In this document: piece after piece, positions 1-9,743 of the stretch
How positions within the stretch are numbered: position 1 is the stretch's first letter
Layout of the letters: the number at the start of each line of letters is the position of its first letter
DNA from: Fulvia fulva
Lineage: Eukaryota; Ascomycota; Dothideomycetes; Mycosphaerellales; Mycosphaerellaceae
Reading direction: 5' to 3'
DNA: 64,000 bases
Assembly: GCF_020509005.1 (NCBI RefSeq)
Contig: NC_063017.1
Coordinates: forward strand, 4,712,001-4,776,000
Program-made: the position numbers and the translations under genes
Notes under the pieces: generated by a model
Told to the model about the DNA's origin: nothing
The model's input: the letters and a program-made list of their open reading frames with translations, nothing else
The model's database searches: none

Positions 1-152
1 CCATTGAAGCTTGTGTACTACGCCCCAGGGGACCCGATACTTCAAAAACTCTCACTATCGGCTCAAGGCGCCGTCTGTCCCAGGGCCCTGGTGTGTATGC
101 TGTGGAACTTCCCTCACAGGCCAACGCGGAGCGTCTCTTCTTCATGCTTCCT

Positions 153-566
153 CTAGTCCCGCCGAACACTCGCGAAGGACTCTCCGTCGCTCAGCTTACT
201 GTAGTGGACGACTTCGACACGTTAGATTACTGTATACTGCCGCGGCAATGCTTCACTTACCGCTGTTGGCCTGCTTGTAGCGGACCTCGAAGACGGTGCC
301 CCGGGTGATGTGGACCAGCTGGCACTCGGCATCACACGCGAAAAAGTCTTCGTTGGCGGACCACTGCTCTGGGACCGCTAAGATGTCCTGGCCGGCGACG
401 GTGTAATCTTGGAAGCCTGGAATGGCTAAGTAGATGGTGCAATCGGCGATGGCGAGAACGTTGTCCTTCAGCATCTCCTAGACAGCAGCTTGCGAAAGGG
501 CGATGTGGTGGACTTTGTGGTCGACATGAGAATGATCGGTAAAGGGGTAGGGGCGTATGATCATAT
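153..566 (-). pseudogene. Broken duplicate of the 3' half of the neighbouring four-exon gene
   Basis: The minus strand repeats exons 3 and 4 of the gene at 747-1880. An exon-3-like block (566 to 261) ends in the same Cys-x3-Cys-Gln ... RYKQAN segment and a GTAAGT donor in phase 1. A 49-nt intron with a CTAAC site follows, then an exon-4-like block (211 to 153) ending in TAG exactly 19 codons in, the position where the intact paralogue stops. The exon-3-like block carries an in-frame TAG at 478-480 where the paralogue has CAG, a C-to-T change at CpA as RIP would make. No counterpart of exons 1-2 fits in the 180 nt before the neighbour's stop. I infer a partial tandem duplication that is now a pseudogene; a different splice path cannot be fully excluded. 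I see nothing supportable in positions 1-152. Confidence 0.6.
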
Positions 567-746
567 CTTGCTATGCATTGCTGCAAGATAACGCCTCGAT
601 CGCGGTGTATACTAAAAGACAGCGCCTGTCACGAAGAGACAACCGCACAGGCCTTCGTACAGCAAGTTCATACGTATCCAGAGCACTCCCTTCAGGACGG
701 CTTCACATCCGACGGCCGCCTCCCGAATGTCTGCAAGGTTTCCTCC

Positions 747-1880
747 TTACTCCATCGGCCCGCGTGCGAAGATGTCGCCGGTGGTCAGGTTGCAGCAATA
801 CTTGACTATGGTCATGTTAGCGTATACTTGTCACTACAGCAATGGCCTACTTACATCCGTTGGCTTGCTTGTAGCGAAGCTCAAGCAAATCCCCTCTTCT
901 AATGCGGACGATCTGGCATTGCTCGCCGCAGGCCTCGAAGTCCTCTTGGGCAAACTCCTGCTGCCTCGCTGCTGACACGGCCTCGTAACTGACAGTGTAG
1001 TCGTGGAAGTTCGGATCGAGAGGGACGTGGGACGCGACAGCGAAGGCGAGAACACTATCCGCTAGCATCTCCTGAACGGCGCTTTGCTGGATGATGATGT
1101 AACCCGTCGCGTTCTCGGTGACGGGGTGTATGGTACAGAGGATCGCGAAGTCTAGTACGCGTTAGTCCATTTCTTGGCCCTACGCGTCGCTTCGTGTGGA
1201 GAACATACTCTTAACAGCGGGGATTGGACAGAGTCCATAGCAGATCAAGTCGCCGGCTTGAATGTTGACGATGCCTCCGATGCCCTTGATAGCGAAGGTC
1301 TGCAGGGCGATGAGCGACTCGAGGCCGTAGAAGCCTTCAGTCCGCACCTCGACGACGTTGCCTGTGAGGAGGTCCATGGATGGGCATGGTACGCTGATCC
1401 CGCCGTCTTGCATGTCGCCTAGGTCGACGCGCAGTGTAAAGTGCTGGTGAGGAGCACGTGCGACCTGATAGAACGCTATGCGGTTATTAGTCCTGATCTC
1501 GACTCGAAAGCGTCGCGCATTCCAGGGTACTTACTTGTGCCGGGTAGGTTGATCCCAACTATCAGTTCCGTGTCCTGCGGGATGAGGATGTCCGCGCGTG
1601 TCTGGAGGTGCTTCGCAGGGATGCCACCATGCCGCTGGACGACCACGGTAGGTGTGAAGCCCTCGGCTTCAGCGGCTCTGAAGAAGGAGTCGACAGTGAT
1701 GAGTACGGGGCCGTTGGGCATTGGGTACGTCGTGGGCTGGGCGTTGATGTCGACTGCTCCAGCTGCAGTACTCAGATGGATCTGGGGGTCGAGATTGCGG
1801 CTGACGGCGACGACGAGTGCAGCCTGTCTCTCTTCCTGGGTCGGCATCGGGTAGGCAGGTGGTATGTTGTCTTGCGTCAT
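747..1880 (-). CDS. Unrecognised four-exon gene, paralogue of the gene at 2894-4199
   Basis: The function is not recognised. I read four exons on the minus strand: 1880-1535, 1475-1209, 1151-855 and 805-747, giving about 322 residues. All three introns are phase 1 and short (46-59 nt), with GTAAGT or GTATGT donors, CTAAC/CTAAT-like branch sites and TAG acceptors. The exon model is supported by the paralogue at 2894-4199: the first two exons sum to 613 nt in both genes, intron positions correspond, and protein segments align (for example FTPTVVVQ with FTPMLFVK, and the third-exon Cys-x3-Cys-Gln motif). No signal peptide or membrane segment is visible. Repeated Gly-Asp-hydrophobic strands at exon ends suggest a beta-rich repeat protein, which is only an inference. 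The terminal exon is short and ends in TAA at the position where the adjacent duplicate also stops, so that stop looks genuine. The start at 1880 is the first ATG of the open frame. Confidence 0.6.
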
Positions 1881-2893
1881 TGCTGCGCTCTTGCTGTTGG
1901 TCGCGTGGATGTTGAGGTTCGTTAGGTTGGAGAAGGAAGATGCAATTTTACTGCGAGCGACCTTTTCTCAAAGTGGGCCCCAATTTACTAGCACGTCACA
2001 CGTCGATGGGAATGGCTCGAGCCAGGACGCCAAGCCCGGGCCGTGATGCAAGCTGAAGTGAATGTCATCATTCACCTACGTTCTTCTGTTCCTAATATTG
2101 TGATTTATACGACGAAGCAAAATACTGAAGGAGGCTCAATAGGTATACCAAGATGATGCCAAGGATAATGCCGCAAAGAAAGAGGATACATGTTGTAGCA
2201 CAATATCCTGATAGCTCAAGTGCTGAAGCCGCGTGCGATTGGCTGCAACTTTATAGGTCTGCCTACGTTTGCTGTGACCTCTTATTGCCATGTTCTGAGT
2301 GCAATGAGAGTAGTGACATGGCTCGCTTTGTTCTTAGCTCTCATTGTAGACAAAGGATAGTACGTTGCATGCAAAACATAGAGGACTGCATCCAGTAGAG
2401 CTTCCACGGATGCTCATAAGTCACGACCCCTGAGTAATGATATCCTGGCAACGAATCGATTCAGTATATATTAGAATCAAGTTGGCCACGAGTGGTTTGC
2501 TCTGTACAGAGCAAATCGCTGGCAGCGCCTCCCAGATGGCAATGACACAAGTATTGGCGAGGTGAGAAATTGGATGCTCCCGCTCGATCCAGACATTAGG
2601 CAAGAGGATCCTAGCAAAGAAGCCGCTCGGTCTTCATCGAAGGTGCTGAAGGGACCATTGGGTTTACGCAGTGGCGGTTGCTAGACATTGACGAGAACAT
2701 GTTCCCAAATCGCAAATCACGAGAGGAAATGGTCACTTGCAGTACGCCCGTGTTCTGTTGCTAGTTATCACGTGCACTGAAGACTGAGTGCGTCTATAAC
2801 GCTGTAAAATCTGACACCACAAACCTCGAAGCTACATAGCGCCAACCTAGAACCCTGGCCATGCCTAGTGCTCCTGACTCAGTATCGCAGCTT
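1881..2893. other. Intergenic, no supported gene
   Basis: About 1 kb between the two paralogous minus-strand genes. It has normal CA/TG content, unlike the repeats further along. An 81-codon plus-strand frame near 2153-2398 has no recognisable features and is not called. The right part presumably includes the terminator of the gene at 2894-4199, and the left part the promoter of the gene at 747-1880. No motif stands out. Confidence 0.5.
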
Positions 2894-4199
2894 CTATGTC
2901 GCATTGGCACAGCCCGGCTGATGTACGCCAAAGAAGTGATGGCACGAGTCGCACTCGTTCTGGCCATGGAAGAGAGGATGGTCGTTTGCAACGATGAAGC
3001 GCTCTAGCGCGGCATCGACATCAGCCTCCATAGAGCCGCGGAAGGCGATGCCGTCGTAGATCGCCTCGACTCTGTCCTGAACGTCGCGGGTGAGGTAGGC
3101 GAAGACGTACATCTCGCCGGTCGACCGCTTGCGACAGTACCGCACTACGACTTGATTAGTACGTCACTAGTTTCAAGAGATCCTTGGAGACTTACGGCCT
3201 GCATAATCGACGAAGAGCCAGTCGACAACCTCACCCGCGTGGACCTGGACCTTCTGACAATTGGCACCACACCCCACCAAGTCATTGACGATGGTCACTG
3301 GTGGGATGTGGACGAACTGAGCCGCGGGAGGATGGTCTTGGATAGCCTGGGCGACGATTGTACGCGGTCTACCATCGGCCAGGATGATGGTACTAGACTC
3401 GAGCATGTTCCTCAACACGGACTGCGAAAACGGCACGTAGTGTACGCGAGTGTTCACCACAGCCTTGATGATATTCACATCTAGGAACAGGTCAGATCAG
3501 ACGGTCTTATCGAATGATCCATATTGTACTTACCGCTGTCGAGGAGGTTAGGCGTGACACCGCAGGTGACGAAGTCTCCCTGTGGGATGGTGACGGTGTC
3601 ACCAGCCATAGTGTAACATCTCAAGCTCATGCCCATGACATGGCGTGAGTATGGAATGAAGGTCGCTGCTGAACGGTCCTCGGAACCTGCAACGTCCTGG
3701 AAGAGTCGCGCACCTTCAGCAGTCGTGGAGCACTGCTTCTCCAGATGATCGAGTTTCGCTGCGTAGACGAACGTGCCACCTGGAAGACCAACTTGCCGCC
3801 AATCTGGTTGCGTTAATCGTGAGCGGACTCGAAAGATAGGGAGCGCTGAGTCTTACCTCGGTCAACGCTAGGTCCGAGGACAACTCGAGTGTCGTGAGGA
3901 ACTTGATATTTGCCTCCGCCAACCAGCAACACCGTTGGCAGGCCTTCGGGTGCTTTGACGAACAGCATGGGTGTAAATTGCTTTGCCATGGCGGCTTCGT
4001 AGTACTCGAATACGTCCATCGCAGGGGCCAGAGGGATTGTGATGGTAGTTCGGGGCGGAGTCTGCGGTAGCAGAGGGAGGTTTGTAGTTGGTTTGATGAT
4101 TGAAGCCGGTAGATTGGAGATTGACACAGTTGTGAGTGTTTGTCGCGACGATGTGGTGGTATTCCTGTCGATGTTGTATAAAAGTAATTGCGACACCAT
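2894..4199 (-). CDS. Unrecognised four-exon gene with Cys/His-rich C-terminus
   Basis: The function is not recognised. Exons read on the minus strand are 4199-3857, 3803-3534, 3480-3196 and 3150-2894, totalling 1155 nt including the stop, or 384 residues. Introns are 53, 53 and 45 nt, all phase 1, with GTAAGA/GTAAGT donors and CTAAT-like branch sites; every join keeps the frame open. Exons 2 and 3 show an internal repeat beginning FIPYS in one and YVPFS in the other. Exon 3 ends in the family motif Cys-x3-Cys-Gln followed by a Gly-Glu-Val-Val strand. Unlike its paralogue, exon 4 continues about 65 codons further and ends in a Cys-x2-Cys-His-His ... His-x3-Cys cluster that could bind a metal (inference). 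No signal peptide is visible. The start could instead be an in-frame Met about 60 codons downstream. Codon and dinucleotide use look normal, so it appears intact. Confidence 0.65.
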
Positions 4200-5520
4200 A
4201 CTCCTCCGACTTAAGTGCAGGCTGCAAATTGAGTTTCAAACTAACTCTTAGCGCGGGAAGGGCCTTCTGCGTCAGGACTCTATCACAATACACTGGTCAA
4301 CGACATTTCAGTCGCGCAACCTATAAGCGGCTGTTTATAAACGGGAACTTACATTGTTCTATACGAGTATAAGCGCAGAATCGTTGGGTTCAGATATCGC
4401 ACTTTTATCATAAGAGGCGTGAGGCACGACGGAGAGTCTATCTAAGCACGACTTACGTTTGCTAGCACCGCTCTATAAGATAGACATCTTCTATTGAAGT
4501 GTATTAGGAACCAAGACATCGCTCCACCTATGGCTCGAAGTGTGAGACTAACAGTGCAGCGGCAGTGGTAGTGTAGCTGTACCGAAAGAAGCGGCGTCGC
4601 CTTTGTTAAAGTGGAGACGCTCCTAACAAAGTCATTGACCCGAGCTCGGTCCATCTTCACAGTTCATTAGGTACAAAGAGATGTTAAGTAAGAGGATACC
4701 AGAGCTATGCTCATCATCAGTTGCATAACTAGAACGTATAGGAACAGCAATCGAGCAAGGTCTAGGGTGTGCGCTCTGTAGCTCGTAAGGTCATAATGCT
4801 AGTACTCGGGATACATGCTCTCCTCCAAGTCTCATAGTCATCTTATTTTGTAGTGTTATCATATCATTGGTGTGCAGATGTGTTGCACGCTTCAGCCAGG
4901 GATCCACAGACCCCTCACTCGCGAGTCTTGGCAGCATGTGAAGACCAGGTCAGCAATGCAACGAGCTAGACATTACCGAACAACAGAACTCCGGCACATT
5001 GTCCTCTGATAGGAACTATATCTTGATGTTTCCTATCGCTGTCGTGCGTAGGAAGTGAATGTGCCGCGTGCTGATGTGCGACCGCGCTCATGTGATCGCA
5101 TTAGTACTAGAGCCTACCATTTCAAACATGCACATCAAGGTCTTCTTGTAGCAAGCCTGCTCTACACGCGTGCAGAATTAATCTGGTTAACATTTGTCGC
5201 TTCATCGTCTAGCTTTCATGAACACGTGAGGCCTTCAGTCTGAAGCATTCCGTCAAGTGGGTCCCAGGCACGGCGCGCCGAATCCCTGCTAGCGCGCTTG
5301 AGAGATCATCGTCACATTTGGCAATTTCAAAGATCTTTCAGAAGGCGATCCCACTACTCAAGCATCCAACACCATCGACGCTTGCCGACAATATCGCCTT
5401 AATCCTTTACTCTACCCAGTGCTTAGAGAGGACAATCAGGTAGAACGCAGTGCCCCCATTACTACATGTCTGAGACTCACAATTTTTGACAGTGCGCGCG
5501 TCCTCGACCCCTTGCGAATC
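4200..5520. other. Intergenic, no supported gene
   Basis: A 1.3-kb region between the minus-strand paralogue and the plus-strand Zn2Cys6 gene, so it probably holds two divergent promoters. Only short frames without recognisable features are present. The frame of the Zn2Cys6 gene stays open upstream to an ATG at 5419, but the 34 extra residues look unlike conserved protein and the ATG at 5521 is preferred. Confidence 0.5.
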
Positions 5521-6351
5521 ATGACCGCTCCCAAACCCAACTGCGACGAGTGCAAATATCACAAGAAAGCCTGCGAGGACATCATCAACGGGGTATGTAA
5601 GAAGTGTAGGAATAAAGGAATCACCTGTGTACCACACATTCCTGCACGCAGAGGAAGACCCCCGGGGACGAAGAACTTCAACTCGCGGAGCAGTGTCAGG
5701 AACCAGAAGCGCGAGCGCGAGGCAGAGTCCGAAGACGAAGACGAGGGCGATGTTCCAAGCGAAGAGGAGGATGAAGAGCTTGGCATTGTCGAAGAGGTGA
5801 CAACTGGAGCTATTGAACAGCTACGCGGCGAGGAACTCGAAGAGATTGGCAGTGGAGAAGAGGTGACACATGAGGATGATGAACAGCCACGCGGCGAGGA
5901 GAGACCGGATGAGACGGATAAAGAAGAGATGGGTGAAGATACCAGGTTTTCAACCATCATGGGCCACCATCCGAGGACCATAGCAGTTCCTGGCGGGCTG
6001 TATGAGTTTGACCGCGAGCCCGTCGGTAGCGGCGGAAAAGGTGCTGGCGGTGGAAGATTCATCCCTCACCCCAGCGACCCTGGTGCCGTGCAAATCGCCG
6101 TCATCGAGGCGATCGAGGCTGTGGACAAGAAGCACGCCGACTCGAATACACCAAGAGACAAAATTCGACTCGAACTCAACGGCAAGTTACGTGGTAGTGC
6201 CAAGCGAGCTGCCATGAGAGACGCCGACATGCGCAAGGCTGCCATGCGGAAAGCCGCCACACCCGCGCTAGAGCACTCCGACGACGGCTATGACAGCGAC
6301 GCACTCGATGGAGACGACTCAGAAGCAGAGATACCTCCTCTGATGAGCTAA
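5521..6351 (+). CDS. Zn2Cys6 / AT-hook acidic protein, putative DNA-binding regulator
   Basis: A 276-residue protein if started at the ATG at 5521. Residues about 8-36 contain six cysteines spaced Cys-x2-Cys-x6-Cys-x7-Cys-x2-Cys-x6-Cys, the binuclear zinc cluster of fungal Gal4-type factors. This is followed directly by a basic RRGRPPG segment that matches an AT-hook core and can bind the DNA minor groove. Residues about 60-140 are extremely acidic (Glu/Asp runs), with an imperfect internal repeat around EEVT ... RGEE. The C-terminal third has repeated MR-A-A-MRKAA units and a final acidic tail. It lacks the large regulatory domain of classical Zn2Cys6 activators, and the targets are unknown. 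A protein-like frame with a different phase continues to about 6523 (DLFDKVEAAVQTSAG), so a further spliced or frameshifted C-terminus is possible. I infer a nuclear DNA-binding role. Confidence 0.7.
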   Translation: MTAPKPNCDECKYHKKACEDIINGVCKKCRNKGITCVPHIPARRGRPPGTKNFNSRSSVRNQKREREAESEDEDEGDVPSEEEDEELGIVEEVTTGAIEQLRGEELEEIGSGEEVTHEDDEQPRGEERPDETDKEEMGEDTRFSTIMGHHPRTIAVPGGLYEFDREPVGSGGKGAGGGRFIPHPSDPGAVQIAVIEAIEAVDKKHADSNTPRDKIRLELNGKLRGSAKRAAMRDADMRKAAMRKAATPALEHSDDGYDSDALDGDDSEAEIPPLMS

Positions 6352-6926
6352 TCCATCAACACAATCTCGCGTGGGCCGAGCTAGGCGGACCTTTCGATCT
6401 CTTCGACAAGGTTGAGGCGGCTGTGCAGACATCTGCTGGACTCTTCAGTGTCTTACCACGAGCAGCCACGGCGAGACCAGCGCCAGACGAGCATAACACC
6501 ACAATAGAGACTCTACGAAACTGAGTCTCAGCGCCTCATCGCCGTCAATCTTCCAGCACGTATCGATAACCCGAGTGTAGCTCGCCAACAAAGGGCGCAG
6601 AGCAGCTCTTTCTCTGCAGAGCCGGCCCTACCAACGGCTGACGACTCCTGATCGGCGGCTGTGGGGTGGCGCGAGGCGGTATATTGACATACGAGCATAC
6701 TCGGATTTGGCGCTACTTGATTATAGCGAGAGGTTCAATGCCAGCTGTCGGCGAAGCTGAGTGGTCCTTCGTAGACCTTGGCTCGAGTCGTTTATCGGGG
6801 AGAATTTAATTCGAAGGGCGGTGCTGGTTTATGAAGGACGGCTATGCTCCTGTATTGAAATTCATCGTCCTGTTCTATAAGCAAGTGATGGAACCCGTCA
6901 GAGATGTACCCGTATCTTCGATACTT
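6352..6926. other. Gap after the Zn2Cys6 gene
   Basis: No independent gene is supported. The first ~170 nt carry an open frame, out of phase with the upstream gene, ending at a TGA near 6523; its composition is protein-like and it may be a lost or spliced C-terminal part of that gene. The rest shows nothing recognisable and normal dinucleotide content. Confidence 0.4.
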
Positions 6927-7226
6927 TCAATCAAGCATGTTTCTCACAGCTCGCGCTCCAGTATCACGGTATGAGAGTGTATATGTCGGACGCACGATCG
7001 GTCTGAGAGGCCTCGATGGTATAACCACTCGCTCAGCGCCTCCGGTATTCTGGATTTGCGGCAGACGAGGTCGGAGATGGTTGTCTATGAAGCGTTCCAA
7101 GTCGTATAATGGTTCGGTGATCGTCCGATGCGGAAGGGCACTGAGAATGTGTGACCTTGGTACGGTGTCATCGCGAATCCCTAATCTATTAGAAACATTG
7201 GCCACCACTTGACGGAAAAATACCAC
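6927..7226 (-). CDS. Weak hypothetical ORF, 99 codons
   Basis: A single open frame on the minus strand from ATG at 7226 to a stop at 6927. The predicted protein is basic with mixed composition, and I do not recognise a family. The opposite strand is also open over nearly the same interval, so this could be chance. It lies just before the repeat block begins at about 7394. It could be one exon of a longer gene, but no convincing partner exon was found. Reported with low confidence for completeness. Confidence 0.2.
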   Translation of the reverse strand: MVFFRQVVANVSNRLGIRDDTVPRSHILSALPHRTITEPLYDLERFIDNHLRPRLPQIQNTGGAERVVIPSRPLRPIVRPTYTLSYRDTGARAVRNMLD

Positions 7227-7393
7227 TTTGCTGCAGTGGACCCATGCTTTTGCGCAGAGCCAAGATCGTGAGTTCTTGCTTGACTCGGTATATGTGGTGA
7301 CAATATACTAAGAGTGGGAGAATTATAGGCGTACTATATATTACGATAATAGTCGGGACTAGAATACTACCTCCCGGTTTCCAGCTAGTTGCA

Positions 7394-7678
7394 GGAGGGG
7401 GCAAGAAGAGGCGACCGAACGGCGATGGACGCCCAGCATACGGAGCAGGTCGACCAGCGCTTACCGACCCCCGGGCTCAGGCCCCTGGACAGACGCGCCT
7501 CGATGCGACGATGTTCCGCCCTCACGGAGGCAACGCACCCCTACCAGCAGCCCCGGCAGCGGTAGCGGCCCCGCGACAGGACAGCGAGGGCGGGGACGAC
7601 GATGACGACAACATAACGGCCCAACCGCGGAGGCAGAACGGAGAACCACAGCTAACACAACAGTCCAAGTATGAATAA
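7394..7678 (+). pseudogene. LINE-C ORF1, C-terminal remnant
   Basis: An open frame without its 5' end, ending TAA at 7676-7678. It encodes a basic, Gly/Pro/Ala-rich tail with a run of five aspartates, resembling the low-complexity C-terminus of the LINE-A ORF1 at 50978-52255 (which also ends acidic). The stop overlaps the ORF2 start in an ATGAATAA arrangement, the same kind of ORF1/ORF2 overlap as in LINE-A. The zinc-knuckle part that should precede it is missing, so this is a fragment of a nucleic-acid-binding ORF1 protein. Confidence 0.6.
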
Positions 7679-9482
7679 TACGCTTACCCAGCTGACTATC
7701 GTGCAGTACAACGCCAACAAGAGCAAGGACAAGGCCCAGAAGCCGCTACTCAGCCTCCTACACCCCAGCCGACACCACGTGGTCGCTATCCAGGAACAGT
7801 GGACGAACGGGAAGACGACACTCGGAGACCCGAGATACCACCTCTCAGTCCCCGAAGGTGACTGGCCGGCAGCGCGGGTCTACTTCTACGTAAGCAAAGA
7901 AATCGCGACAACAACGTGGACGACCTGCACCCACTCTAGCGACGTGGCTTCGCTACGGCTACGCCTTACCGACGGCAAAACAGTAGCTATCCACAACGCC
8001 TACAACCAGTGCTCCACACCGGGCTCGATAGAAGACGACAGCCAGTCGGCCACTCTCTACCAGCTCTAAGGAGCCTTCTAAGAGGACGCCGATGCACACA
8101 TCCTGGTCGGTGACCTTAACCTCCACCACCCGAGATAGGGAGGGGACAGCGTACTCTCGGCTTATAACGCCGCTAACACACTTATCGGCCTAATAGAAGC
8201 ATCCGGCCTCAACCTAGTGCTCCTAGTAGGCACAGTTACGTACTAATAGCAAAACACGACCCAGACGCTTGGTCTAACCTTCGCGACCCAATAGTTGGCC
8301 TAGCGGACAGTCTTCTACGACACGGACCTAGAACTCGACACCGGCCACCTAGACCACCTAGCTATCCGCACGACGTTCGACATAGCATACCTACAAGCGC
8401 TACTAGCCCTCGAACCGCGGCCCTAGTAGAAGCGTATAGACTAGAAGGAGGTCAATAAGGCCCTAAAGGAACGAATAACGGCCCTCCTACCGCCGGCACC
8501 CCTCTACTTAGAGGCGGAACTCGACGCGGTAGTAGAGAACCTATAGTAGTGTATCGCGGGAGTGATCCGGGACGGATTCCCTAAGCCCGACCCTCTAAGT
8601 ACGCGTCGCTAGCCTAGTTGAAGGAATGCGTAGACGTAGTCCGCTCTACGGTAGCGGCGAGGCGCTAGTAGAAGGAGACGAAACAGGACGCTATATACGC
8701 CCGATACCGCCGATTAGATAACGAGAAGGGCAGAATTATCCGGCGCTAGGGCAATATCGCGTAGCGCGACGCCGTTAGGGAAGCTATAGGAGACTAGAGT
8801 AAGGTCTAGAAGCTCGCTAAGTAGGCGCGTACGAGAAAGCCGGGGACGCCGCCGCTACTACTACAATTCCCGCCTATCTACAATAGATAAGGGATCCTCT
8901 AGGAAACCTAGTAAGGTAGAGCCGACGTATTAGTAGAAGCGTTCTTCCCTCCTCCGGTTACGGCTACGATATCGAGGGCTTCGTATACCTAGTAGAGCTC
9001 GAGACTAGCTAAGAGGTAATAGAGGCGGAGGTACTAAGAGTACTAAGAGTAGCGCTACTAGATAAGGCCCCTAGACCGGACAAGATCCCGAACCGATTCC
9101 TTAAATACTACCGCTAGACGCTCGCCCCGTACCTCGCGGGGCTATTTACGACATGCCTCCGGCAGTCCTACGTACCGACCCCTTTCCGGCACTCGAGTAC
9201 AGTCGTCCTCCGTAAGGAGGGTAAGGCTAGATACGACGTCGGGAAGGCCTACCGCCCGATAGCCCTACTAAGTACGATCGGGAAGGCGCTAGAGCGTATC
9301 GCGGCCGACCGTATCTCTAAGCTAGCCGAGAAGCACTAGCTCCTCCCGGCCGAGTAGATAGGAGCCCGGCTAGGGCGGTCTACTACGACGGCCCTAGAAC
9401 TCGTTACGGAGTAGGTCTATATAATATAGGTAACACGCCGATAATAGGTCGCTACCCTACTATTACTCGATATCTTAGGGGC
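7671..9482 (+). pseudogene. LINE-C ORF2 (endonuclease and partial reverse transcriptase)
   Basis: The first 132 codons (7671-8069) are open and match an apurinic-like endonuclease of LINEs: a TIVQYNANKSKDK start, then an AIQEQW segment holding the catalytic glutamate. Past the stop at 8067-8069 the homologous reading continues with a VGDLNLHHP motif (the endonuclease GD-x-N motif). After frame changes the reverse transcriptase follows, with recognisable segments RPDKIPNRFLKYY, YRPIALLSTIGKALE and GARLGRSTTTALELVTE. Numerous TAG/TAA stops replace likely CAG/TGG codons. The frame ends at the copia junction before the catalytic Asp-Asp motif, so it cannot produce an active RT. Confidence 0.75.
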
Positions 9483-9678
9483 TGTTAAACAGGTACGGAT
9501 TGATAGCAGCGGAGTGGAGTAAGAGATCAATCTTCAACTAACTAATAGCACGAGCATGTAGCAATATATCAGGAAGGGGAGAGAAGGTATCTCCCTACAA
9601 GCTGAGTCATCGTAGATGCCTCAGGCTGCCAGATCACTTCCTGATTGTTAACTCCCTTTGAGATGCTACATCTTAACA
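9483..9678 (-). repeat. Copia-A copy 1, 3' LTR (39-bp internal deletion)
   Basis: Begins TGTTAAACAGGT and ends TTAACA. It matches the 235-bp LTRs of the other copy except for a missing 39-bp stretch after the TATATCAGGAA segment. It is followed on the right by CTCCCACTCATCTC, the complement of a polypurine tract, as expected for the 3' LTR of a minus-strand element. Confidence 0.9.
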
Positions 9679-9743
9679 CTCCCACTCATCTCACATGGGA
9701 GGTTACAGTCTGCTCACTTCCTGTCAATAGTACTTGGACCTTT

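Larger units (their letters stand above)
7394..9482 (+). mobile_element. LINE-C, non-LTR retrotransposon truncated at both ends
   Basis: A plus-strand non-LTR retrotransposon remnant containing the ORF1 C-terminus, the endonuclease and the first part of the reverse transcriptase. It starts inside ORF1 at about 7394 and stops abruptly at 9482, where the LTR of Copia-A copy 1 begins in the middle of the RT, just after a LLLLDI strand. The first ~700 nt keep normal CA/TG and open frames; from about 8.1 kb stops (mainly TAG) appear frequently, as expected from RIP. It is related to, but distinct from, the LINE-A and LINE-B families further right. The left boundary is approximate. Confidence 0.8.

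Noticed and set aside
253..1880. One long six-exon gene across 153-1880
   Set aside because: The fourth exon ends in a stop at the same position as in the duplicate, and the next block repeats exons 3-4 with an in-frame TAG; a partial duplication explains it better.
2153..2398. 81-codon plus-strand ORF
   Set aside because: No recognisable features, no splice partners and no context; likely chance.
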